Positions 1 to 7,260 of a DNA stretch of 8,804 nt are shown here, in pieces. The DNA is taken from positions 1-8,804 of the forward strand of contig CAAGLP010000025.1 of assembly GCA_900770805.1 (NCBI GenBank), written 5' to 3'. Both the position numbers and the translations under genes were made by a program. Positions within the stretch are counted from its first letter, which is position 1. Every line of letters begins with the position of its first letter. The notes below the pieces were generated by a model. It searched no databases. It was not told the origin of the DNA and saw only the letters and a list, made by a program, of their open reading frames with translations. Source of the stretch: an uncultured Paraprevotella sp. (GTDB taxonomy: Bacteria > Bacteroidota > Bacteroidia > Bacteroidales > Bacteroidaceae).

Positions 1-1
1 G

Positions 2-2122
2 GACTATGACTTGATGTACATGGAGAACAAAGCCTTCGAGGCAGGTGATTTCATACGTCAAAATCTACTTCGTTTCCCAAATGCCTTGTCACACTCAGGT
101 ATCTATAATAACCTGCGTAATAAGGGGGAGATAACATTTGTATCTACCAGTACAGACAGTATTGCCACACGCTATATACCCTCATGGTTGAAGCAATACC
201 TTACCACCCATGAGAGGGAAACGGCCCTAGTTCTTTGCGATGAACAACAACTTCAACCTGTACTGCATGCCATACCTGATACAGAAACAGATAAGATGGA
301 GGGAAGTCCAAATGATGTAAACATCACAATGGGATATTCCATTACTGGTACACCCATATACAGCCTGATGCTTGCACTAATAGCATTGCAGACGGAAGGA
401 TGGGACGAGGGCAGAAAGAGATTCAGACTTCCTTTTTTGAGAACAGTGAAGTACCACCCCTACTCCAGGTTCCTCGTGCAGGAGCAATGGGAGCACAGAA
501 TAGATTCCTCATGCATCCCGGCACTACTTGAATACTTGCTTGGTATACTGACATCCCTGGCAGGCAAGATGGAGGACGAAAATCTCTTTGACGACGTACT
601 GATGGTGGAAAGCCTGTTCCAAACACATCGTACTTTACGTCAGTTCCTGGACGTAGCCACGTCAACCCAGTCTACCTTAGAACTGCACCCTACCACACTA
701 AGACGTTTGCTTCGCAGGATACTGAGTGGACAGAGTATACCCTTCCATGGAGAACCGGCACAAGGATTGCAGGTGATGGGAGTGCTGGAAACACGTTGTA
801 TAGACTTCAGGAATATACTGATGCTCAACGTAGGCGAAGGCTTCCTGCCCAAGAACAACGCAGACAACTCGCTCATTCCATACACCCTACGAGTGGGCTT
901 CGGGCTTACCACCGTGCGTCATCGCATAGCGGTGTTTGCATATTATTTCTATAGACTGATACAAAGAGCGGAGCACGTAACCTTCATCTATAACGAAAAT
1001 TCTACGGGCAATGTGCGCCACGAGATGAGCCGTTTCCTGAGACAACTTCAAGCCGAAACGGACATACCTATACGTTGTCTCCGTCTGGAGTCCGAACAGG
1101 AATGCCTCTTCACAGCACTGGATACAATACCGAAGGACGAAAGCGTAATGCAGGCACTCCATGAGAAATACGACCTGAATACCAATCCGGAAGCAAAGCC
1201 GATGAGCCCCTCAGCCTTGAACCGCTATCTGGATTGCCCCATGAAGTTCTATTTATCAAGCCTTTGCGGCATACGTGTTGAAGCTGACCCCGAGGATGGT
1301 GTGGATGCTCGTTTGATGGGAACCATATTCCACAACTCGGCAGAAAGGATATATAAGGAAATCATGTCGCATTCCCAAAGCAACATTATTACCAGGGAAC
1401 AACTCTCTGCCTATACTTCCGACAAGGGTAGTCGCTTGCAACACATCATAGACGAGCAGTTCCAGGCAGACGCCGGCATTACAGACTTCAGAGGCGAAAA
1501 CATACTTATTCGCGGTGTGGTGGAGAGGTATCTGCTGAACCTGCTACACTGGGATGAGCGTCATGCACCTATCACAATGAAGGCCATGGAGGAGGATGTG
1601 GTCATGCAGTTGGATGTAGACGTAGAGGACCGCACAATATCAGTCCTTACTGGCGGACGTGTGGACCGTATGGATGTACTGACCGACGAGAATGGGCAAG
1701 AATATCTACGCATACTGGACTATAAGACAGGTTCGCACGAGAACATAGTAAATAACTTTAATAACATCTTCACTCGCGACAGCAGGCATGCAGGATACTA
1801 CTTCCAGACCTTCCTTTATTCACTTGTTACAAGGAAGACAAAACAGCCAGCCATGCCTGTCAAGCCTGTTCTCTTTTATACTGCCAAAGCTGGTCGAGAG
1901 GACTATGATCCCACATTACAGATAGGTTCGGAAGATAGCAGGGGCGACAAGAGTTCTATTCCTATGGGACCTGTCGAAAATATAGCTTTGTACGAACAAG
2001 AGTTTGTGGAGAATCTTAACGAAGTGTTACGTGAAATATTCTCTCCGCATATACCATTCTGCAAAACGAGCTATACGGACGCTTGCAAGTATTGCGACTT
2101 CAAACAATTGTGCAACAGGTAA
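2..2122 (+). CDS. AddB/RecB-like PD-(D/E)XK nuclease subunit, 5' partial
   Basis: C-terminal ~706 residues of a helicase-nuclease subunit expected to resect DNA double-strand ends for recombination, working in the cytoplasm with a UvrD/AddA-type helicase (not in this window). The frame is open to the left edge, so the real start lies upstream; numbering here counts codon 11-13 as residue 1. The first ~400 residues resemble the inactivated helicase part of AddB: an MGYSITGTPIYSL segment, then GVLETRCIDF...NVGEGFLP at 257-280. The nuclease domain begins at SPSALNRYLDCP (~399-410). Visible catalytic-type residues are H441 in GTIFHN, D552 in GRVDR, D570 and K572 in DYKTG, and Q599 in YYFQTFLYS. 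C409 plus C692, C695 and C701 (C-x2-C-x5-C at the extreme C terminus) match the iron-sulfur 'staple' of AddB nucleases. AddB-like is the best name; a generic RecB-family nuclease is the fallback. AT-leaning codon choice with many ATA codons separates it from the next two genes. Confidence 0.85.
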   Translation, partial: DYDLMYMENKAFEAGDFIRQNLLRFPNALSHSGIYNNLRNKGEITFVSTSTDSIATRYIPSWLKQYLTTHERETALVLCDEQQLQPVLHAIPDTETDKMEGSPNDVNITMGYSITGTPIYSLMLALIALQTEGWDEGRKRFRLPFLRTVKYHPYSRFLVQEQWEHRIDSSCIPALLEYLLGILTSLAGKMEDENLFDDVLMVESLFQTHRTLRQFLDVATSTQSTLELHPTTLRRLLRRILSGQSIPFHGEPAQGLQVMGVLETRCIDFRNILMLNVGEGFLPKNNADNSLIPYTLRVGFGLTTVRHRIAVFAYYFYRLIQRAEHVTFIYNENSTGNVRHEMSRFLRQLQAETDIPIRCLRLESEQECLFTALDTIPKDESVMQALHEKYDLNTNPEAKPMSPSALNRYLDCPMKFYLSSLCGIRVEADPEDGVDARLMGTIFHNSAERIYKEIMSHSQSNIITREQLSAYTSDKGSRLQHIIDEQFQADAGITDFRGENILIRGVVERYLLNLLHWDERHAPITMKAMEEDVVMQLDVDVEDRTISVLTGGRVDRMDVLTDENGQEYLRILDYKTGSHENIVNNFNNIFTRDSRHAGYYFQTFLYSLVTRKTKQPAMPVKPVLFYTAKAGREDYDPTLQIGSEDSRGDKSSIPMGPVENIALYEQEFVENLNEVLREIFSPHIPFCKTSYTDACKYCDFKQLCNR

Positions 2123-2216
2123 ATACAACATTATCTCCAGATTATATCATTAGTCTTTTTTCACACCTTATTTAATATATAAAGAAGATAAGTAGGCGTA
2201 TGTGCGTATTTTTTTG

Positions 2217-2224
2217 TACCTTTA
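2217..2224 (+). promoter_or_regulatory. Probable Bacteroidetes -7 promoter box for serS
   Basis: TACCTTTA, preceded by a T-run (2209-2215), matches seven of eight positions of the Bacteroidetes sigma-ABfr -7 consensus TAnnTTTG. It lies 29 bases before the serS ATG, and the downstream leader is A/T-rich (2231-2253) with no Shine-Dalgarno sequence, as is common in this phylum. No clear TTG -33 element is visible at the usual distance, which lowers confidence. If used, transcription would begin near 2230. Confidence 0.5.
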
Positions 2225-2253
2225 CGCCCGAAATTTAATAATATTAAAATAAG

Positions 2254-3573
2254 ATGTTGACATTAAAACTGATTACAGAAGAGACCGAACGAGTGATTGC
2301 CGGTCTGGAGAAGAAACATTTTGCTGGTGCACGTGAGGCCATTGCCGAGGTGATGGAGATTGACAAGAAGCGCCGTGCCGCACAGACTCAGTTGGACAAA
2401 AACCTGTCCGATGCCAAGAAGTTGGCGGCAGAGATTGGCGGTCTCATGAAGCAGGGCAAGAAAGAAGAGGCCGAGGCCGTGAAGGCCAAGGTGGCGGAGA
2501 TCAAGACTACCAACGAAGCCTTGAAAGCCGAGATGGAGAATGCCGAGAAGGAACTGACTACAAAACTTTGCCAGATACCTAACATACCATACGACGAGGT
2601 TCCCGAAGGCCGCACTGCCGAGGACAACTGGGTGGTTAAATCCAACCTAAAGGAGTGTCAGGAGGGTGTAGACACCGTGGGCAACTGGAATGCCGACCCT
2701 GTGGTGGAAGGCGATATGCTGCCTCACTGGGAGCTGTGCAAGAAGTACAACCTGATAGACTTTGACCTTGGCGTGAAGATTACCGGTGCCGGTTTCCCCG
2801 TATATCGTGGTCTTGGTGCACGTCTGCAACGCGCTCTGATCAACTTCTTCCTCGACGAGGCTCGCTCTGCCGGTTACGAGGAGATCATGCCTCCCACGGT
2901 GGTGAATGCTGCCAGCGGTTATGGTACTGGTCAGTTGCCCGACAAGGAGGGACAGATGTATCATTGCGATTTGGACGACCTCTATTTGATTCCTACCGCC
3001 GAGGTGCCAGTGACCAACATCTACCGTGATGTTATTGTTGACGAGAAGGAACTCCCCATCAAGAACTGTGCATACACCCAGTGCTTCCGTCGCGAGGCTG
3101 GTTCTTATGGTAAGGATGTACGCGGTCTGAATCGTTTGCACGAATTCTCAAAGGTGGAAATCGTTCGCATTGATACTCCCGAGCATTCTGCAGAGAGCCA
3201 CAAGGAAATGATTGAGCACGTGGAGGGTTTGCTGAAGAAGTTGGAACTCCCCTATCGTATTCTGCGTCTGTGCGGTGGCGACCAGTCATTCACAAGCGCC
3301 GTATGTTACGACTTCGAGGTATATAGCCAGGCACAGAAGCGCTGGTTGGAGGTTAGTTCGGTGAGCAACTTCGACACCTATCAGGCAAACCGTCTGAAGT
3401 GCCGTGTGCGCCGTGCAGCTGACAAGAAGACCGAAATAGCACACACACTGAATGGTTCGGCTTTGGCATTGCCTCGCATCGTGGCTGCCTTGCTGGAGAA
3501 CAAGCAAACAGAGAACGGTATCCGCATACCTGCTGCCTTGGTTCCTTATATGGGTTGTGAGGTTATTGACTAA
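2254..3573 (+). CDS. serS: Seryl-tRNA synthetase (serine--tRNA ligase)
   Basis: Class II aminoacyl-tRNA synthetase that activates serine with ATP and charges tRNA-Ser (and tRNA-Sec where present) in the cytoplasm. At 439 residues it is slightly longer than the usual 420-430. Residues ~1-110 form the Lys/Glu/Ala-rich helical coiled-coil arm that grips the long variable arm of tRNA-Ser. The catalytic core shows the serine-site TAEVPVT (T248, E250), motif 2 at ~277-302 (CFRREAGSYG...RGLNRLHEF, with R279), the SSVSNFDTYQANR block, and motif 3 NGSALALPR ending in R408. The ATG at 2254 follows an A-rich leader and gives the standard N terminus (MLTLKLI). A promoter-like box lies just upstream, suggesting its own transcription unit. 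Codon choice is strongly biased (CGT/CGC, GGT, GAG, AAG), consistent with high expression. Nothing in the sequence looks damaged. Confidence 0.98.
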   Translation: MLTLKLITEETERVIAGLEKKHFAGAREAIAEVMEIDKKRRAAQTQLDKNLSDAKKLAAEIGGLMKQGKKEEAEAVKAKVAEIKTTNEALKAEMENAEKELTTKLCQIPNIPYDEVPEGRTAEDNWVVKSNLKECQEGVDTVGNWNADPVVEGDMLPHWELCKKYNLIDFDLGVKITGAGFPVYRGLGARLQRALINFFLDEARSAGYEEIMPPTVVNAASGYGTGQLPDKEGQMYHCDLDDLYLIPTAEVPVTNIYRDVIVDEKELPIKNCAYTQCFRREAGSYGKDVRGLNRLHEFSKVEIVRIDTPEHSAESHKEMIEHVEGLLKKLELPYRILRLCGGDQSFTSAVCYDFEVYSQAQKRWLEVSSVSNFDTYQANRLKCRVRRAADKKTEIAHTLNGSALALPRIVAALLENKQTENGIRIPAALVPYMGCEVID

Positions 3574-3659
3574 TACGTTCCCAGACACAAGACAATACGT
3601 TGAATGAGGCGAATCAACACGTTGTCTGAGCTCATTCAACACATTGATTAACTACACAG
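3572..3659 (+). repeat. Degenerate 22-base tandem repeat, four units
   Basis: Four consecutive 22-base units start at 3572, 3594, 3616 and 3638, each opening with a version of AAYACRTTS: AATACGTTC, AATACGTTG, AACACGTTG and AACACATTG. Units 2 and 3 agree at 15 of 22 positions, including TGAG at unit positions 12-15; units 1 and 4 keep mainly the opening core. The array starts within the serS stop codon and fills most of the gap before the Nfn gene. A 22-base period is about two helical turns, so the cores would lie on one face of the DNA, but a regulatory role is only a guess. The degeneracy means chance similarity cannot be excluded. Confidence 0.45.
3599..3640 (+). other. 10-bp inverted repeat in the serS-Nfn gap
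   Basis: GTTGAATGAG (3599-3608) and CTCATTCAAC (3631-3640) are exact reverse complements separated by 22 bases. In RNA they could form a 10-bp stem with a large loop. No T-run follows, so this does not look like a standard intrinsic terminator. It overlaps the 22-base repeat and may be an operator-like palindrome or a processing/attenuation structure; the sequence does not decide. Confidence 0.45.
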
Positions 3660-3678
3660 ATACTAATCATACAGAAAG

Positions 3679-6033
3679 ATGAACAAGATAGTTAGCAAAA
3701 CACAATATAGCGAGAAGGTTTATCGCTTGGAGATTGAGGCACCATTGATTGCCAAGGCTCGCAAGGCTGGTCATTTCGTTATCGTCCGTGTGGGCGAACA
3801 GGGTGAGCGTATGCCCCTGACTATTGCCGGTGCAGACACAGAGAAGGGCACCATCACCCTGGTGGTACAGAAGGTGGGTCTGTCATCAACACGCTTGTGC
3901 GACCTGAATGTGGGCGACGAGGTGACCGACATCGTAGGTCCCTTGGGCAAGGCCACTCACATCGAGAACTATGGCACGGTGCTTTGTGCCGGTGGCGGTG
4001 TGGGTACTGCTCCAATGCTTCCCATCATCCAGGCTCTGAAAGCTGCCGGCAACCGTGTAATCAGTGTTATTGCCGGTCGTAGCAAGGACCTGATTATCCT
4101 TGAGGACGAGGTTCGCGCTTCTTCTGACGAGGTTATCATCATGACCGACGACGGTTCATATGGCAAGCAGGGCGTGGTGACCGTAGGTATGGAGGAGGTT
4201 ATCCAGCGCGAGAAGGTGGACAAGTGCTTTGCCATCGGTCCTGCTATCATGATGAAGTTCTGCTGCTTGCTGACCAAGAAATACGAGATTCCCACCGATG
4301 TATCGCTGAACACCATCATGGTTGACGGTACTGGTATGTGCGGTGCATGTCGTATCACCGTGGGTGGCAAGACTCGCTTCGTATGTGTGGATGGTCCCGA
4401 GTTCGACGGTCATCAGGTTGACTTCGACGAGATGCTGAAGCGTGCCGGTTCGTTCCGTCGTGTGGAGCAGGAGGAGATGAGCCATCTGAACAACCCTATC
4501 GTGTGCAAGGCTGACAATACCATCGTTGCCGATGAGTTGCTTTCTCGCGAGGCAAAGGATATGGATATGACCACTCCCATGGATGTGCTCACCGACCGCA
4601 AGGCCGAATGGCGCGAGGAGCTGCGCAAGAGCATGAAGGGCAAGGAGCGTTCGGAGATTGAGCGTGTGAAGATGCCCGAACTGGATCCCGTATATCGTGC
4701 AACCACTCGCACCGAGGAGGTGAACATCGGTCTATCTCGTGAGCAGGCCATCACCGAGGCTAAGCGTTGTCTGGACTGTGCCAACCCCACCTGTATGCAG
4801 GGTTGTCCCGTGAGCATCAACATACCTTCGTTCATCAAGAACATAGAGCGTGGAGAGTTCCTCAATGCTGCCCGCGTACTGAAGAGCACCTCTGCCCTAC
4901 CCGCCGTATGTGGTCGAGTATGTCCTCAGGAGAAGCAGTGCGAGAGCCAGTGTATGCATGTGAAGATGGGTCACGAGCCCGTGGCTATCGGTTACCTGGA
5001 GCGCTTCAGTGCCGACTTTGAGCGCGAGAGCGGTCACATCTCCCTGCCCGAGGTGGCAGAGAAGAACGGCAAGAAGATTGCCGTAATCGGTTCTGGCCCT
5101 GCTGGCTTGAGCTTTGCTGGCGATATGGCCAAGCTGGGTTACGATGTTACCGTCTTCGAGGCTCTGCACGAGATTGGAGGTGTGCTCAAGTATGGTATCC
5201 CCGAGTTCCGTCTGCCCAACAAGATTGTGGATGTGGAGATTGACAATCTGCGCAAGATTGGCGTAAACTTCATCAAGGATTGCATCGTGGGCAAGACCAT
5301 CTCCGTGAAGGAACTGGAGGCTGAGGGCTTCGAGGGTATCTTCGTGGGTTCTGGTGCAGGTCTGCCCAACTTCATGAACATCCCCGGCGAGAACTTCATC
5401 AACATCATGTCATCCAACGAGTACCTCACTCGTGTAAACCTGATGGATGCTTCCAATCCCGACACCGACACTCCCATCAATCCTGCCAAGAGCGTTATGG
5501 TTGTTGGTGGTGGTAATACCGCTATGGACTCTTGCCGTACAGCCAAGCGTCTGGGTGCAGAGAAGGTGTACATCGTTTACCGTCGCTCTGAGGCTGAGAT
5601 GCCTGCCCGTCTGGAGGAGGTTAAGCATGCCAAGGAAGAGGGCATCGAGTTCCTCACCTTGCACAATCCCTTGGAATATCTTGCCGACGAGAGCGGTGCC
5701 GTACGTGCCGTAGTATTGCAGAAGATGGAACTTGGCGAGCCCGATGCTTCTGGCCGTCGTTCTCCTCAGGCTATCCCTGGTGCTACAGTTACTCTGGACA
5801 TCGACCAGGCTATCGTGGCCGTAGGTGTATCGCCCAACCCCATCGTTCCCACCTCTATCGAAGGATTGGAACTTGGCCGTAAGAACACCATCGTGGTTGG
5901 CGAAAACATGCAGACCAACCTGCCAACCATCTTTGCCGGTGGCGACATCGTACGCGGTGGTGCTACAGTAATTCTGGCTATGGGCGACGGTCGCAAGGCT
6001 GCTCAGTCTATGCACGAGTACCTCTCAAAGTAA
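3679..6033 (+). CDS. Fused NfnA-NfnB type NAD(P)H/ferredoxin oxidoreductase (PyrK-like + GltD-like)
   Basis: A 784-residue cytoplasmic fusion. The N-terminal half (~1-250) is an NfnA/PyrK-like FAD and NAD(H) module: RMPLTI (44-49) for flavin, GGGVGTAP (105-112) for nucleotide, and D216, C221, C224, C236 as probable [2Fe-2S] ligands. After a charged linker (~250-345), the C-terminal half is NfnB/GltD-like. Its two [4Fe-4S] sites are expected from C364, C367, C372, C376, C415, C421, C425 and E441 (in IGYLERF), the pattern of GltD and dihydropyrimidine dehydrogenase. GSGPAG (471-476) binds FAD, GGGNTAMD (610-617) and YRRSEAEMPAR (634-644) bind NADPH, and GGD (754-756) closes the FAD site. The best role is NADH-dependent ferredoxin:NADP+ oxidoreductase, balancing NADH, NADPH and ferredoxin by flavin-based electron bifurcation. 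Automatic pipelines often call such proteins a dihydroorotate dehydrogenase electron-transfer/glutamate synthase small subunit fusion; no pyrD or gltB lies nearby. Codon bias suggests high expression. Confidence 0.9.
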   Translation: MNKIVSKTQYSEKVYRLEIEAPLIAKARKAGHFVIVRVGEQGERMPLTIAGADTEKGTITLVVQKVGLSSTRLCDLNVGDEVTDIVGPLGKATHIENYGTVLCAGGGVGTAPMLPIIQALKAAGNRVISVIAGRSKDLIILEDEVRASSDEVIIMTDDGSYGKQGVVTVGMEEVIQREKVDKCFAIGPAIMMKFCCLLTKKYEIPTDVSLNTIMVDGTGMCGACRITVGGKTRFVCVDGPEFDGHQVDFDEMLKRAGSFRRVEQEEMSHLNNPIVCKADNTIVADELLSREAKDMDMTTPMDVLTDRKAEWREELRKSMKGKERSEIERVKMPELDPVYRATTRTEEVNIGLSREQAITEAKRCLDCANPTCMQGCPVSINIPSFIKNIERGEFLNAARVLKSTSALPAVCGRVCPQEKQCESQCMHVKMGHEPVAIGYLERFSADFERESGHISLPEVAEKNGKKIAVIGSGPAGLSFAGDMAKLGYDVTVFEALHEIGGVLKYGIPEFRLPNKIVDVEIDNLRKIGVNFIKDCIVGKTISVKELEAEGFEGIFVGSGAGLPNFMNIPGENFINIMSSNEYLTRVNLMDASNPDTDTPINPAKSVMVVGGGNTAMDSCRTAKRLGAEKVYIVYRRSEAEMPARLEEVKHAKEEGIEFLTLHNPLEYLADESGAVRAVVLQKMELGEPDASGRRSPQAIPGATVTLDIDQAIVAVGVSPNPIVPTSIEGLELGRKNTIVVGENMQTNLPTIFAGGDIVRGGATVILAMGDGRKAAQSMHEYLSK

Positions 6034-6063
6034 ACACACATATTTACATACGAAACCTTTGAC

Positions 6064-7215
6064 ATGAAGAAGACCATCATATTCACACTTCTCATCCTTC
6101 TTGCACTGGGCGCATCGGCCCAGCGCAAAAGGAGAGTAAAGACTCCGCCACCACCAACACCCGAGGAACTGGCGGAAATGGCACGTCAGGAGAACTATGA
6201 ACGCAAACTTCAGGTAACAGAGCGTGTTACCTTCATCGACTCCATGTTGCTGAAGAAGGAAGAGGTAATGGATATGCTGTATCTTGGCAACGAGAACGGA
6301 AGCGTAGCCTCGTATGCCAAGTTCTTCAATGTCAAGGAAAAGGATACTTTGGATTGCACCCTGTTCCGCTCGCAACTGGGCGACAAGATTATCTATGCAC
6401 AACCAGATACCGCCGCCGTGCTGCATCTCTATGCAAGCGAGATGATCGGACAGAAATGGTGCGAACCCGTTTTGTTGCCTGGCCTGGAGGATACGGTAAG
6501 TCACAACTACCCCTTCATGCTTGCCGACGGTACCACCCTGTATTATGCTTCCAAGAGCGAAGAAGGATTGGGTGGATACGACATCTACATGACACGATGG
6601 GATTCGGATACTCAGCGCTTCTTTAAACCCGAAAACATCGGTATGCCATTCAACTCCGCGGCAAACGACTATCTCTATCTCGTGGATGAATTCAACCAGC
6701 TGGGATGGTTCGTTACCGACCGAGGACAGGGCGGAGATACCGTGTGCGTGTATTGCTTCATCCCCAACGAGACACGTCGCATATACGACACAAGTACCAT
6801 GGGACGCGACACTCTGGTGGCTCTGGCAAACATCAACAGCATTCGCGACACATGGACCGACCAGGAGCGTGTGAAGGACGCGCTGAACCGTCTGGACATT
6901 CTGCGTACCAAGTCAAAGAAGTCAGCCCAGTCACAGTTCCATTTCATTGTGAACGACAGAATTACCTATACTAACCTGTCGCAATTCCGCAACGAAGAAA
7001 GTCGCAAACTGGCCAACAAATGGCTCAAGTTGGTAGACGAGCGCAACAAGGCTTCCGAACAGCTCGAAGAATTCAGAAAACAATACTCTGTGTCCAGACC
7101 TGAAAAAAAGGCCGAGCTTGCCGCCTCTATTCTCGCTCTTGAACAGAAGTACGAGAAACTGATTGCCGATGTCCGTTCTATGGAAAAGGAAATCAGAATC
7201 TTTGAGCAAAGATAA
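6064..7215 (+). CDS. Secreted PD40-repeat protein with C-terminal coiled coil, function unknown
   Basis: A 383-residue exported protein. Residues 1-19 are a clear signal peptide (MKK, hydrophobic run, then ASA|Q with cleavage expected after A19); there is no lipobox cysteine, so it should be periplasmic or envelope-associated rather than a lipoprotein. A basic, Pro-rich stretch follows (RKRRVKTPPPPTP). Residues ~150-179 (FMLADGTTLYYAS...GGYDIYMTRW) are a good PD40/WD40-like propeller blade as in TolB and the OmpA-associated PorE-type proteins of Bacteroidetes; ~203-224 (YLYLVDE...GWFVTDRGQGG) is a second, weaker blade. Residues ~308-383 are highly charged and helical, likely a coiled coil. 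No OmpA peptidoglycan-binding domain and no catalytic motif is visible. It starts 30 bases after the Nfn stop and ends 45 bases before the phosphorylase gene, so co-transcription is possible. I do not recognise a named gene. Confidence 0.8.
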   Translation: MKKTIIFTLLILLALGASAQRKRRVKTPPPPTPEELAEMARQENYERKLQVTERVTFIDSMLLKKEEVMDMLYLGNENGSVASYAKFFNVKEKDTLDCTLFRSQLGDKIIYAQPDTAAVLHLYASEMIGQKWCEPVLLPGLEDTVSHNYPFMLADGTTLYYASKSEEGLGGYDIYMTRWDSDTQRFFKPENIGMPFNSAANDYLYLVDEFNQLGWFVTDRGQGGDTVCVYCFIPNETRRIYDTSTMGRDTLVALANINSIRDTWTDQERVKDALNRLDILRTKSKKSAQSQFHFIVNDRITYTNLSQFRNEESRKLANKWLKLVDERNKASEQLEEFRKQYSVSRPEKKAELAASILALEQKYEKLIADVRSMEKEIRIFEQR

Positions 7216-7260
7216 AGGGTATCACCCTACCCTAATACCTTATATAAAAACACACATACC

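Noticed and set aside
2139..2161. Possible terminator after the nuclease gene
   Set aside because: The stem is only five pairs (AGATT with AGTCT, one of them G-U) before a six-T run; too weak to call.
3673..3678. AGAAAG as a Shine-Dalgarno site for the Nfn gene
   Set aside because: It directly abuts the ATG with no spacer, and this phylum rarely relies on Shine-Dalgarno pairing.
5410..6015. Long reverse-strand ORF (201 codons) inside the Nfn gene
   Set aside because: It is opposite strongly conserved NfnB motifs, has no recognisable domain, and is explained by the biased codon set of the sense gene. The 164-codon reverse ORF at 2647-3141 inside serS is rejected for the same reason.
6054..6061. 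AACCTTTG resembling a -7 promoter box before the PD40 gene
   Set aside because: It lacks the initial T, and a start site a few bases downstream would fall within or after the ATG at 6064.
7216..7233. AGGGTA/TACCCT hairpin after the PD40 gene
   Set aside because: A six-pair stem without a following T-run; it could arise by chance and does not look like a terminator.
7236..7243. TACCTTAT as a possible -7 box before the phosphorylase gene
   Set aside because: The TTTG half of the consensus is not kept and no -33 element is visible.
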